Shown: positions 44,152 to 52,992, numbered from the stretch's first letter. The stretch is DNA of 64,000 bases from DAHUYF01 sp052143095 (GCA_052143095.1 JBKQTR010000269.1:13646-77645); one strand, 5' to 3'. A program made the numbers and translations. Notes: a model not told the origin generated them from the sequence alone.

Positions 44152-45372
44152 ATGCCGCCCGACGATCTCAGAGAAGCGGAGCGATTGCCGCCGCCGAGCA
44201 TTATGAACGAGCGCGCGGTCGGGCAGCCCCGCCGGTGGACCGCGCCGGTGCTGCTGGCGCTGGCGGTCGTCGCGGTCGGTGCCGGCATCTATGCCGGCAT
44301 CCGCAGCCGCGCCGAAGCCGAAATCGACCTGGCGCGGGTGACCGACGCGGCTGCCGTCCCGGTGGTCAATGTCATCCGCCCGATCGTCGGCGCGCCCGAT
44401 GACGCGCTCGTGCTCCCCGGCAACACCCAGGCCTTCAGCGATACCGCGATCTACGCCCGCACGAACGGCTATCTGAAGCGCTGGTACTTCGATATCGGCG
44501 CCCATGTGAAGCGCGGGCAATTGCTGGCGGAGATCGACACGCCCGAGGTCGATGACCAGCTGCGCCAGGCCCGCGCCGATCTCGCCACGGCGGAGGCCAC
44601 GCTGAAGCTCGCGGCGATCACCGCCGAGCGCAACGAGACCCTGCTGAAGACCCGCTCCGTCTCGACCCAGGACCGCGACAACGCCGTCGGCGCCTTGAAC
44701 ACCGACAAGGCCATCGTGCAGTCGCGTGAGGCTGCGGTGGCGCAATTGGAGAAGCTCCAGTCGTTCGAGCGGGTCGAAGCGCCCTTCGACGGCATCGTGA
44801 CGGCGCGCACCATCGATGTCGGCGCGCTGATCGCCGCCGGCGGCGCCGCGCCGGCGCGCGAGCTCTTCCACATGGTCGCGACCGATACGCTGAGGATCTA
44901 TGTCGCCGTGCCGGAAACCTATTCGCCGGCGATCCATCCGGGCGCGACCGCCACGGTGACGCTCGATGAGTTTCCCGGCCAGACCTTCAACGGCACCTTG
45001 GTCCGCACGTCCAACGCCATCGATCTCGCCTCGCGCACGCTGCTGGTCGAGGTCGATGTCGAGAATGCGAGCGGGCAGCTGCTGCCCGGCGCCTATGCCT
45101 CCGTCCATTTCACGCTGCCGGCGGCCGGGCGGTCGGTGACGGTTCCCGCGAACACGCTGCTCTTCCGCAAGGAAGGGCTGCAGGTGGGCGTGGTCCATGA
45201 CGGCAAGGTGGAGCTGGTGCCGGTGAAGATCGGCCATGATTACGGCGACATCGTCGAGGTGATCGCCGGCCTGCAGCCGACCGACGAGGTGGTGGTCAAC
45301 CCGGCGGACTCGCTGGCCAGCGGCACCACGGTTCACGTGAACGGCGACAAGGACGTCAGAGCAGCGCCATGA
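44152..45372 (+). CDS. RND efflux periplasmic adaptor (membrane fusion protein)
   Basis: 406 aa. One N-terminal membrane anchor (VLLALAVVAVGAGIYAGI, about 27-48) instead of a lipoprotein signal, then lipoyl half-domains (TNGYLKRWYFDIGAHVKRGQ and FERVEAPFDGIVTARTIDVG) separated by an alpha-hairpin (ARADLATAEATLKLAAITAE ...), beta-barrel and membrane-proximal domains. It joins the inner-membrane pump to the outer-membrane factor. Placed between those two genes; its stop overlaps the next start (ATGA). Confidence 0.95.
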   Translation: MPPDDLREAERLPPPSIMNERAVGQPRRWTAPVLLALAVVAVGAGIYAGIRSRAEAEIDLARVTDAAAVPVVNVIRPIVGAPDDALVLPGNTQAFSDTAIYARTNGYLKRWYFDIGAHVKRGQLLAEIDTPEVDDQLRQARADLATAEATLKLAAITAERNETLLKTRSVSTQDRDNAVGALNTDKAIVQSREAAVAQLEKLQSFERVEAPFDGIVTARTIDVGALIAAGGAAPARELFHMVATDTLRIYVAVPETYSPAIHPGATATVTLDEFPGQTFNGTLVRTSNAIDLASRTLLVEVDVENASGQLLPGAYASVHFTLPAAGRSVTVPANTLLFRKEGLQVGVVHDGKVELVPVKIGHDYGDIVEVIAGLQPTDEVVVNPADSLASGTTVHVNGDKDVRAAP

Positions 45373-46874
45373 ACGGCGGATGGTGCCGCGTCCTCGGCGC
45401 GCTGGGGGTGCTGCTCGCTGGCTGCACGGTCGGCCCCGACTACAAGGTGCCGCCGGTGGCGACGCCGGCGGCCTACAAGGAGGAGCCGCCGGCGACCGGC
45501 CTGTGGCGGAAGGCGCGGCCCGAGGACGGGATCGCGCGCGGCAATTGGTGGGAGGTGTTCGGCGACAGTGAGCTCGACGCGCTCGAAGAGCAGGTCACCG
45601 CGGCGAACCAGGATCTGAAGCAGGCGGAGGCCCGCTTCCGCCAGGCGCGGGCGCAGATCGGCTTCCAGCAGGCCGCGCAATATCCGACGATCGCCATCGA
45701 GCCCAGCGCGCAATCGCTGCGGGACTCGGGCCATCAGCCCTATTTTCTCCTCACCCATCCGACGCCCACCGGCGAGTTCGAGCTGCCCTTGGACCTGTCC
45801 TACGAGATCGATCTCTGGGGCCGCATACGCCGCACCGTCGCCGCGGCCCGCGAGGAGGCGCAGGCGACATCCGCCGATGTCGCGACGGCGAGCCTCAGCC
45901 TGCATGCCGAATTGGCGGTCGATTATGTCGAGCTGCGCAGCGCCGATGCGCAGCAGAAGCTGCTGAACGACACGGTCGCGGCCTATGCCGACGCGCTGAA
46001 GCTCACCGAGGATCGCCTGGCCGGCGGCGGCGCCTCCGAAGCCGACGCTGCCCAGGCGCGCACGCAGCTCGAGACCACGCGGGTGCAGGCCACCGACATC
46101 GCCGTGGCGCGCGCCCAGTATGAGCATGCGATCGCCATCCTCATCGGCAAGCCGCCGGCCGATTTCAGCCTGCAAGCCGTGCCGCTGTCGCTCGATCCGC
46201 CGGCAGTGCCGGTCGGTCTGCCCTCGGAGCTGCTGCAGCGCCGGCCCGATATCGCCGCCGCCGAACGCCGCGTCGCCGAGGCCAACGAGCAGATCGGTAT
46301 CGCCGAGGCGGCCTTCTATCCAAGCCTGACCCTCAGCGGCATCGGCGGCTTCATCGGCACGTCGGTCACCAACTGGTTCGAATGGCAGAGCCTGGCCTGG
46401 GCGGTGGGCGCCTCGATGAGCCAGACGCTGTTCGACGCCGGACGGCGCAAATCCACGTCCGAGGCCGCCGTCGCCAATTACGATGCGACCATCGCCTTCT
46501 ACCGCCAGACGACGCTCGCGGCGTTTCAGGAGGTCGAGGACAATCTCGCGGCGCTGCGCATCCTCGAGCGCGAAGCGCAGCAGCAGAAAGCGGCGGTGGC
46601 GGCGGCGGAGAACTCGCTGCAGATCTTCACCAACCGCTATGTCGGCGGCGTCGACACCTATCTCGAGGTGGTCACCGCGCAATCCACCGCGCTGGGGAAC
46701 GAGCGCAACGACGTCGACATCAGGCGCCGCCGGCTGGAAGCCGACGTGCTGCTGGTCAAGGCGTTGGGCGGCGGCTGGAGCACGGCGGCGCTGCCGGCGC
46801 TCACCGGCAGGAGCCCGCACGTCTTCGAGGTCACGCTGCCGGGGATGGGCAGCGGCGTCGTGCCGACGCAGTGA
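45369..46874 (+). CDS. RND efflux outer-membrane lipoprotein (NodT family)
   Basis: 501 aa. Lipoprotein signal with lipobox LLAGC (Cys19), followed by the common TVGPDYKVP start of mature NodT/OprM channels. Two repeated OEP domains: WWEVFGDSELDALEEQVTAA...QDLKQAEARF and QRRPDIAAAERRVAEANEQI ... GFIGTSVTNWF. It forms the trimeric outer-membrane duct of the tripartite pump. Overlaps the adaptor gene by 4 bp, ending the operon. Confidence 0.95.
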   Translation: MNGGWCRVLGALGVLLAGCTVGPDYKVPPVATPAAYKEEPPATGLWRKARPEDGIARGNWWEVFGDSELDALEEQVTAANQDLKQAEARFRQARAQIGFQQAAQYPTIAIEPSAQSLRDSGHQPYFLLTHPTPTGEFELPLDLSYEIDLWGRIRRTVAAAREEAQATSADVATASLSLHAELAVDYVELRSADAQQKLLNDTVAAYADALKLTEDRLAGGGASEADAAQARTQLETTRVQATDIAVARAQYEHAIAILIGKPPADFSLQAVPLSLDPPAVPVGLPSELLQRRPDIAAAERRVAEANEQIGIAEAAFYPSLTLSGIGGFIGTSVTNWFEWQSLAWAVGASMSQTLFDAGRRKSTSEAAVANYDATIAFYRQTTLAAFQEVEDNLAALRILEREAQQQKAAVAAAENSLQIFTNRYVGGVDTYLEVVTAQSTALGNERNDVDIRRRRLEADVLLVKALGGGWSTAALPALTGRSPHVFEVTLPGMGSGVVPTQ

Positions 46875-47266
46875 CGGGCCCCGGCATCAGGAACCGGCGG
46901 CTCGCCGCTCCGGTCATCTCCGGCGCTTTTCGGCTCCTCCCGCCAACGTACCAACGGCGCTCCAGGCGTGGTGGCGCGCGGCAGCCATGAGGGCAGGGGT
47001 CGGCTTAGGCCGGTTCTCCAGAAGCGCCAGCACCCGCATGGTATCGCGCTCGTATCCTCTCCCGGTGCGCCCGGGCCTTGTCGCGTGATAGCTTGCTGCG
47101 CGTTGAAGCCGTCGTATCTCGTCCCGTCAGGTTACGTGTAACCCAGCATGATGGCACTCGGTACGCAATCCCTGCAGCCGCGGATGGCGCGGAATATCGT
47201 CATACAGTCAACTCGCAGATTGGCCAATCGCTCCGCCACGTACCCGCCCGTTCCGTTGCCGTCCGT
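46875..47266. other. Convergent intergenic region at the edge of an accessory segment
   Basis: 392 bases between the efflux operon and the 3' end of the amber-interrupted gene. Just after the OMF stop is an interrupted hairpin (about 46899-46921, CCGGCGGC...GCCGCTCCGG) that might act as a terminator, though no T-run follows. GTTACGTGTAAC (47131-47142) has 5-bp inverted arms. The plus-strand open frame across 47078-47548 is the shadow of the minus-strand gene. Confidence 0.4.
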
Positions 47267-47905
47267 CTATCCTTTCCGATCATCTGTGCGTCCTACGATT
47301 TCGGCGATGCTGATTACATCGTGATCTTGATGGCGGTCCAGTGCCATGAGTGGTCTGTAGACGAGCGTGTTGAGCAAGGGCGCGAGATCATGATCCGTCG
47401 CTCCGAGTTCCTTAGCAATCTTCACGCGTTCGGAGACGACCTTGTTCTCGAGGCTCAAATTCTCAAGCAAGAGCCGCCGCTCTTCAGCCGACTCTCGGTA
47501 TTCACGATCCTTCCGACGCTCGTGACGATCATTCAAATATTGTCGTAGCACCTCAAGCGGGTTCAGCTTGCCTAGAAATTCCCAGGAGCCGGGCGAACCA
47601 AGGCGCACGGAGGACAGGATGAGTTGTTCTGCGGGCGGGATATAGGAAGCGATTTGTTCCGCTGTTGGGGGCCAATCACGCGCCTACTGTGCAGCTCTCC
47701 GAGGCGCAACCTGCCATCCAAAATTCAAGCTAAAAGGATACTTCGGAAACGGGAAATCTCGCGCGGCTCGATTAAGCCCATCGATCGTCGCTTCAAATAC
47801 CAAAACCGACTCGTAAGAATGTTTCAGAGCCATGAGAAAGGCGGTCAATAATTCGACTTCGATTTCCCCTTGTCCGTGAATCCGAAGACGACCTCGTTGC
47901 GGCAT
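47267..47905 (-). pseudogene. Hypothetical gene interrupted by an in-frame TAG
   Basis: Starts at ATG 47905 with a strong ribosome site (GGAGGGG, 3 nt spacing) and reads 73 codons to TAG at 47686-47684, then continues open in the same frame for another 138 residues to 47267. The second part has clear protein character (ARDWPPTAEQIASYIPPAEQ; LGKLNPLEVLRQYLNDRHER, then a charged coiled coil, ESAEERRLLLENLSLENKVV) and no good start of its own near the junction except GTG 47608. One base change (CAG or TGG to TAG) explains it. It could be a recent pseudogene, a suppressed amber codon or a sequencing error. No family recognised. Overlaps the 3' end of the upstream gene by 113 nt. Confidence 0.65.
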
Positions 47906-48797
47906 TTTCCCCTCCGTTGCTGCACTTTTTCTGATTTGAGCTCACGCTCATCCCGGATCTACTAAGACGTTCATGCTCGGCCATCAAATACGAGATGTAA
48001 CTGCGGATGAGGTTGCAAAACAGACGCGCTTCATTGGGCTGCGTAGCTATTCCAGCCCGGAGATCGGCCCCGTGACGGATACCGCCGCCTGTGGGGGACG
48101 ACAAGTAGCCGTGCAACGTCGTTACCCATTGGAGGACTTGATCGAGCGTCTTGCCTCTATGGTGCTTCCGAAGGTCATCGGCGATCTTATTGAAATACTT
48201 TCCCTGTACGGTGCCGCCTCCGGTATCAAGTCCCTGGAAAGCAGTCGAGATTGTTTCTAGAAGCCACAGGATTTCCTGAACGGCCTGTCGGTCTCGTCCC
48301 TCCGATAGAAGTTGTTCGGAGTCGCTCAGTGATTTCTGGATAATCTCCTGCGCTTGCGCGTCGAGTGATGTGACGCGCTCGGTTACAGCGATCGTCACCC
48401 GTAGTTCCTGGGAGATTAGATCAGGCAGTTTGATTTCATAGCCGGCTTGATGCTCAAAGAGCACTCGATTGATCCGGGCGACATCGGGCGTTCCAAAATC
48501 CGGATGATTCTTCGCGAGACCTTCGCAGGCATCATAGAATGCCTCGATAAATAAAGGTGCGTTCTCTGCCGCTTGGCGCATGTAGCTTTCCAAATCGGAT
48601 TCAGCCCAACTTACGCTCGAGCTGGAATATGCTGTAATCCCCGCAGCACCGGCAAAATACGCTTTGAAATGTTCCAATATTGCCTTTCGATCTCCTTGAT
48701 TCGCGATCTTGCCGATCAAATTAAAGAAATCGGAGACAACTCCGCTCGCAATCTCTCCGGGAGAATCAAAGCGCCACTTTGGATCGAACTTCAACAT
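47793..48797 (-). CDS. Hypothetical protein with possible HEPN-like C-terminal segment
   Basis: 334 aa from ATG 48797 (no strong ribosome site). Composition is less GC-rich than the chromosome around it. Residues about 215-285 (VLQWVTTLHGYLSSPTGGGI, then RHGADLRAGIATQPNEARLF, CNLIRSYISYLM) recall the 'Abi C-terminal' HEPN-type domains of abortive-infection proteins, with an R-H-G near the expected catalytic spot; this is a weak resemblance. The last ~40 residues are low-complexity Ser/Asn/Arg and run through the start of the next gene in another frame. A one-base shift near 47960 would end the protein before that gene, so the tail may be artefactual. Confidence 0.6.
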   Translation of the reverse strand: MLKFDPKWRFDSPGEIASGVVSDFFNLIGKIANQGDRKAILEHFKAYFAGAAGITAYSSSSVSWAESDLESYMRQAAENAPLFIEAFYDACEGLAKNHPDFGTPDVARINRVLFEHQAGYEIKLPDLISQELRVTIAVTERVTSLDAQAQEIIQKSLSDSEQLLSEGRDRQAVQEILWLLETISTAFQGLDTGGGTVQGKYFNKIADDLRKHHRGKTLDQVLQWVTTLHGYLSSPTGGGIRHGADLRAGIATQPNEARLFCNLIRSYISYLMAEHERLSRSGMSVSSNQKKCSNGGENAATRSSSDSRTRGNRSRIIDRLSHGSETFLRVGFGI

Positions 48798-48844
48798 AGA
48801 TGTCAGCCCACAGCGAAGTTGAGAACACCCTTGGTGCGCCTCTG

Positions 48845-49195
48845 TCAAATCGCGATCTTGGTCTCGATCGCGTCGTAGTCGGCGCGGACGCCGCCGTCCG
48901 AGACGTCGAGAAGCCCCGCGGCCGTCAAGGCTTGGACATCCGCATGAACGTTGCTGTAGTCGCGTCCGAGCGCCTTCGCCAGGGCGCGGACGCTGGCGAC
49001 CTTGTGCCGGCGGACGTAGCGCAGCAGTTCCATCCGCTTGCCGGTCAGAACGCGGGCGAGGGCGTCCCAGCTTTCGAAGGCTAGGTGGCGTTCATGGAAA
49101 GTCTCGCCACTCTCGGCGCGGTGCCAGGCATCGACGAACCGGCGCGCCGCTTCCTTTTCCATCGCGCCACCGACCGTGATTTTCATCTTGCTCAT
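48845..49195 (-). CDS. tumA: Antitoxin of TumE/TumA type (winged HTH, HVO_A0114-like)
   Basis: 116 aa. An N-terminal dimer/toxin-contact region precedes a MarR-like winged helix: MELLRYVRRHKVASVRALAK, then ALGRDYSNVHADVQALTAAG, LLDVSDGG. This is the DNA-binding partner regularly found after DUF6516 toxins. It should neutralise the toxin and repress the promoter through ACCATATGGT sites. Its ATG overlaps the toxin stop (ATGA). Confidence 0.85.
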   Translation of the reverse strand: MSKMKITVGGAMEKEAARRFVDAWHRAESGETFHERHLAFESWDALARVLTGKRMELLRYVRRHKVASVRALAKALGRDYSNVHADVQALTAAGLLDVSDGGVRADYDAIETKIAI

Positions 49196-49479
49196 TTGTC
49201 ACCTCGCAATGCCCGCACATCGGACCAGAAATCGGCCATCAGTTGTTCGACAGTGCTGAACGCATAAGCCGTCTCGGCGCCTTGAAAATGCCGGTGATCG
49301 CCTTTGCCGCGCTCATTGTCATACCCGATCTCCCGGACCCCAGGGCGACCGTAAAACAAAGAATATTTGAGGCCGTGGGTTGATGGTCGAACGGGCGATG
49401 GAACGCGCCAGAGCACCATCTCCACAATCGCACCATCGTCATAATCGATGCGCTGACGGAAGAGTAGTTCAGCCCTCAT
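49192..49479 (-). CDS. tumE: TumE-family toxin (DUF6516)
   Basis: 95 aa from ATG 49479. Pattern MRAELLFRQRIDYDDGAIVE, VMVLW-like strand, KYSLFYGRPGVREIGYDNER, GKGDHRHFQGAETAYAFSTV and EQLMADFWSDVRAL matches DUF6516, whose hallmark is the GKGDHRH segment. TumE was described as the toxin of the plasmid pUM505 TumE/TumA pair (recalled). Promoter with a consensus -35 lies directly upstream. Confidence 0.86.
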   Translation of the reverse strand: MRAELLFRQRIDYDDGAIVEMVLWRVPSPVRPSTHGLKYSLFYGRPGVREIGYDNERGKGDHRHFQGAETAYAFSTVEQLMADFWSDVRALRGDK

Positions 49480-49487
49480 CCCGATTT

Positions 49488-49517
49488 ATAATGGCCGTTT
49501 GAACCATATGGTGTCAA
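49488..49517 (-). promoter_or_regulatory. tumEA promoter overlapped by an ACCATATGGT palindrome
   Basis: On the minus strand: TTGACA (49517-49512), 18-nt spacer, CATTAT (49493-49488). The perfect 10-bp palindrome ACCATATGGT (49503-49512) touches the -35 box and fills the first half of the spacer, where bound antitoxin would block polymerase. Confidence 0.55.
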
Positions 49518-49603
49518 TAGCCATAGGCGGCCAGCCCGCCATAGGTTCGGGGGTAGTGTGTTTCGTCCGCGGGCAGAGCGCTCTAGGTAAAATTATCTTT
49601 TAT

Positions 49604-49613
49604 ACCATATGGT
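49604..49613. promoter_or_regulatory. Second ACCATATGGT palindrome
   Basis: Identical to the palindrome at 49503-49512, 101 bp further upstream of tumE and 31 bp before the end of the MFS gene. A spaced pair fits cooperative or looped repressor binding. The interval between is AT-richer than the surroundings and has no gene. Confidence 0.45.
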
Positions 49614-49644
49614 TACGACATTCTATTGCGATCATAGGTCATCG

Positions 49645-51249
49645 TCAGAACGGCGAGGGGGGTGGACGGCGCATAAGAGCGACCAGCAGCAGACAGACGA
49701 AGGCGCCGGCTGCGGCGGCGAGGAAGCCGTCGATGTAGGAGAGCACCGATGCCTGCTGCGCCACGGTGGCGGCAAGAAGCTTCGCGGCGCGTGCCGTGGC
49801 CTCGCCGAGATCTGCGGTGTGCGTCCCGACGGCGTTCCGGTATGCAGCAAGCCGGTCGGTGGTCGTGACGGCGATGCCGTCGACGTGCAGCCCGACGAGG
49901 TTCGAGTGGATCTGCTCGCGCACCCGAACGAAGGTCTGCATGAACGCCGTGCCGATCTCGCCGCCGAACAGGCGGCTGATCTGCAAGACCGCGCCGACCG
50001 TCAGCGCATCGGCCGGGCTGAGCGACCGCACGATCATCACGACAAGGGCGGTCAGCGCAAAGGATTGACCAATCGCCTGCAGGATTTGCGACGGCAGGAA
50101 GTCATCCGTCGCCCATTGGCTGGTGAGGTCCGTCGCCATCAGGCAGGCGATACCGATGACCGCGGTGCCAAAGGCGAGAACCGACCGGCCGGCGACACGT
50201 TTGAGCAATGCGCCCAGCGGCAACACGATGACGAGCTGAGGCAGCGCGATCCAGAGGAGCACGGTGCCCACCTGCAGCTCCCGGTAGTTCTGCACGGTCT
50301 GCAGATAGCTCGGGATGATGTAGGCGGTCGAGAGAATGATGAAGCGGAAGCCGGCGAGCAGCAGGAACAGCAACGGCACGTTGCCGCGCACGAGCAGGCG
50401 CAGATTGAGGAACGGCCGCGGCGTCCACAGTTCCCGGCCGACAAAGATAAGCGTCAGCAGTCCCCCCGACAGCAGCAAGCCGTTGATGAGCCCGTTGCTG
50501 CGCCAGTCAAGCCGATTGCCCTGATCGAGGCCGGCATAGAGAAGCGCGAATCCCAGCCCGGAATAGGCGAGCCCGGGCCAGTCGAGACCGCGCAGCAACG
50601 CGATGTTCGCGCGCTCGCGCGGTACGCCGTACCAGATGCAGCCGAACATCAGCGGCAGCGCGGCGCAGTATTGCCAGTCGATCCACTTCCAGGACCAATG
50701 ATCGGAATACCAGCCCTCGAGCGATGCGGCGACGTTCTGCGACAGCTCGGAATTCATGGCGTAGACGGCAAGGCCGTAGACGACGAGCCGTGCCGGCAGG
50801 CTGCGGATGATGAAGCTGATGGTCAGCGGAATGAAGGTGCCGGAGCCGACGCCGCCGAGGAATTGCATCGTCAGGAACGCCGCGAGGTTGGGCGACAGCG
50901 GCCCCAGCAGGCTCGCCATGAAGAACAGCACTATGCCGAGCAGCAGCACGCGCCTTACGCCGTATACCGCGCCGAGATAGGGCGAGGCGACGCCGACCAG
51001 CATCTGGCCGATGCCGAAGGAGGTGGTGATCCAGGCGCCCTCGTCGAAGCCGGCATGGATGCCGCCGCGCAGATCGGCGAGCCCCAAGGTCGTCACGCGG
51101 CTGCCGAACGTGCTCAAGATCGCCCCGAGCAGCACGCCCAGGATGCCGATATAAGGGCGAAGCGTATCCGCGGAGAGGCGCGGATGCGCCTGCGCGAGCG
51201 GGTGCAGCGCGAGGCCCGCCGCCGTGACCGGCGAGACCTCTGGCCTCAT
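49645..51249 (-). CDS. MFS drug exporter, DHA2 (EmrB/QacA) family
   Basis: 534 aa with 14 predicted helices, as usual in DHA2. Signature segments: GAWITTSFGIGQMLVGVASP (helix 2), LGAVYGVRRVLLLGIVLFFM with the motif-A-like loop, FLGGVGSGTFIPLTISFI and LQISRLFGGEIGTAFMQTFV near the C-terminus. It should export drugs together with the EmrA-like adaptor whose stop overlaps its start (ATGA). The C-terminal tail ends in a Pro-rich cytoplasmic stretch. Substrate unknown. Confidence 0.94.
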   Translation of the reverse strand: MRPEVSPVTAAGLALHPLAQAHPRLSADTLRPYIGILGVLLGAILSTFGSRVTTLGLADLRGGIHAGFDEGAWITTSFGIGQMLVGVASPYLGAVYGVRRVLLLGIVLFFMASLLGPLSPNLAAFLTMQFLGGVGSGTFIPLTISFIIRSLPARLVVYGLAVYAMNSELSQNVAASLEGWYSDHWSWKWIDWQYCAALPLMFGCIWYGVPRERANIALLRGLDWPGLAYSGLGFALLYAGLDQGNRLDWRSNGLINGLLLSGGLLTLIFVGRELWTPRPFLNLRLLVRGNVPLLFLLLAGFRFIILSTAYIIPSYLQTVQNYRELQVGTVLLWIALPQLVIVLPLGALLKRVAGRSVLAFGTAVIGIACLMATDLTSQWATDDFLPSQILQAIGQSFALTALVVMIVRSLSPADALTVGAVLQISRLFGGEIGTAFMQTFVRVREQIHSNLVGLHVDGIAVTTTDRLAAYRNAVGTHTADLGEATARAAKLLAATVAQQASVLSYIDGFLAAAAGAFVCLLLVALMRRPPPSPF

Positions 51250-52439
51250 CGGCTCGCGGCGGGCGCCGGTGACGCTGGGCCGACGCTCGCCTTCTCGGTC
51301 GCGGCCGTCGCCGATGCCTCGGTGCCGCCGGCTCGGGTATCGATCGTCGCCTCGACCGACATGCCGGGCCGGACCAGCGTGCCGAGCGAGGGGTTCGGGT
51401 CGAGCACGATCTTCACCGGCACGCGCTGCACGACCTTGGTGAAATTGCCGGTCGCGTTATCGGGCGGCAGCAGCGCAAAGGTGCTGCCGGTGCCCGGAGA
51501 CCAGCTATCGACATGGCCGCTGAAGACGAGATCGGGGAACGCATCGACGGTGACGCGCGCCGGGTCCCCCAAACGAACGTTCGTCATCTGCGTCTCCTTG
51601 TAGTTCGCGATCACCCAGACATTGGGGAGCGGCACCACGGCGATCACCTGCGTGCCGACATTGACGAACTGGCCGGGAAGGACCTGGCGCTGGTTGACCA
51701 TCCCGTCGGCCGGCGAAAGGATCCTTGTATAGTCAAGATTGTTGCGTGCGAGGGCTGCCTGCGCCTCGGCGGCGCGTACCTGGGCGTCGAGCTGCTTCTC
51801 CTGCACGTCGAGACTGGCGAGCAGGGCCTTCTGCTGATCGAGCTGCGCGTCGTTCAGCGCCAGCTGAGCGGTCGTGCGCTTCTCGTTGTCCTCGGCCTGC
51901 TCGACGAGTTGCGGCGTCCCGGCGAGCCGGCCCTGCAGCAGATCGCGCTGGCGCCTCGCCTCCAGGGCGAAGCGTTGCACATCCGCGGTGGTCGCCTCGA
52001 TGGTCGCTTCCGCCTGCCGCACCAGCGAGCGCTGGACGTCCTTCTGGTTCGCGAGGTTGGCGAGCGCCGCTTGCGCCGCGGCGACGTTCGCCTCGGCCTG
52101 CTGGAGCTGGGCGCGATAGTCGGAGGGATCGATTTCGACGATCAGATCGCCCTTGTGCACGGCCTGATAGTCGCCGACGGCGACCGCGGCCACGTAGCCC
52201 GAAACCTTGGCCGCGAGCGGCGTGACATCGCCGACGATGTAGGCGTCGTCGGTCGCTTCGTGGCGCGCCGCGCCGGTCCAGCGGTTCCAGTGTCCGGCGA
52301 CATACCACGCGAGGAAACCGATCGCGACCACCAGGATCACGCGCAACAGCGGAAAGATCCAGCCGCCGCGCTTGGGACCGGGCGCGGCGTTTGACGTCGG
52401 CGCCGCGGCTTGAGAGGTGTCAGGCGTCGCGTCGGGCAT
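51246..52439 (-). CDS. HlyD/EmrA-family membrane fusion protein
   Basis: 397 aa from ATG 52439. Low-complexity cytoplasmic N-terminus, one membrane helix (FPLLRVILVVAIGFLAWYVA, about 29-49), then lipoyl domain (TPLAAKVSGYVAAVAVGDYQ, AVHKGDLIVEIDPSDYRAQL), long coiled coil (about 105-210) and barrel (DYTRILSPADGMVNQRQVLP; NVWVIANYKETQMTNVRLGD). It spans the periplasm for the EmrB-like exporter, with which it overlaps by 4 bp. First gene of the operon. Confidence 0.94.
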   Translation of the reverse strand: MPDATPDTSQAAAPTSNAAPGPKRGGWIFPLLRVILVVAIGFLAWYVAGHWNRWTGAARHEATDDAYIVGDVTPLAAKVSGYVAAVAVGDYQAVHKGDLIVEIDPSDYRAQLQQAEANVAAAQAALANLANQKDVQRSLVRQAEATIEATTADVQRFALEARRQRDLLQGRLAGTPQLVEQAEDNEKRTTAQLALNDAQLDQQKALLASLDVQEKQLDAQVRAAEAQAALARNNLDYTRILSPADGMVNQRQVLPGQFVNVGTQVIAVVPLPNVWVIANYKETQMTNVRLGDPARVTVDAFPDLVFSGHVDSWSPGTGSTFALLPPDNATGNFTKVVQRVPVKIVLDPNPSLGTLVRPGMSVEATIDTRAGGTEASATAATEKASVGPASPAPAASR

Positions 52440-52581
52440 CGTCCTAGGCTCCCGATCCGTTGAGGGACATGGACAAGGAGGGCTGACAGCGTCCAGCATG
52501 CCTGCCGGAACGTCGCGCGATCAAGACCCATTATCAGGAGGCGCGATCGGCTCCGCGGGCTGCAATACCTGGACGAGACAT

Positions 52582-52992
52582 TCACCCGGCTCGACGCAGC
52601 CAATTCTCGCGAGGAAGGCCGTCGATGCGGGCGAATTCGCGCTCATTGTCCGTGACGATGGTATAGCCGAGCGTAAAGACTTGAGCGGCGATCAGCAGAT
52701 CGTTGCCGCCGATTGGCGCACCAGCCTGTTCGAGGCGCGCGCGGAGCGCGCCATAGGCGGTGTCGGCGGGCGTCTCGAGCGGCAGAACGTCGAGTGCGGC
52801 GAGCACCGCCTCAAGCTGAGCCGTGAGCCGTGGCGATCCCTTTTTCGTGGCGCCGTAACGTAATTCCGCGGCGACGATGATGCTGGTGCAGACTTGCGCT
52901 TCGCCCAGCTCGCGGATGTGCTGCGCGATACGGCCCTGCGGGTTGCGGACGAGGTCGGAGACGACGTTGGTATCGAGCAGGTATCGCATCAA
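52582..52992 (-). CDS. vapC: VapC/FitB-type PIN-domain toxin
   Basis: 136 aa. The PIN-domain acidic residues are all present: Asp7 (LLDTNVVSDL), Glu43 (AAELRYG), Asp98 (GGNDLLIAAQ) and Asp115 (VTDNEREF). It is a Mg-dependent ribonuclease; VapC toxins usually cut initiator tRNA or rRNA. Its ATG overlaps the VapB stop (ATGA), the standard layout. It lies 142 bp from the EmrA-like gene start on the same strand. Confidence 0.95.
   Translation of the reverse strand: MMRYLLDTNVVSDLVRNPQGRIAQHIRELGEAQVCTSIIVAAELRYGATKKGSPRLTAQLEAVLAALDVLPLETPADTAYGALRARLEQAGAPIGGNDLLIAAQVFTLGYTIVTDNEREFARIDGLPRENWLRRAG

Noticed and set aside
40755..44288. Minus-strand open frame of about 1180 codons opposite the RND pump
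   Set aside because: Asp/Gln/Arg/His-rich antisense of a well-conserved pump gene; no domain or ribosome site.
46899..46930. Intrinsic terminator after the efflux operon
   Set aside because: The stem is interrupted by a 2-nt bulge and lacks a T-run, so it is mentioned only as a possibility in the gap entry.
47131..47142. GTTACGTGTAAC as an operator
   Set aside because: Short arms (5 bp) in a convergent gap with no promoter nearby; likely chance.
47078..47548. Plus-strand open frame in the 47-kb gap
   Set aside because: It is opposite the minus-strand coiled-coil coding sequence, which has the better protein character.
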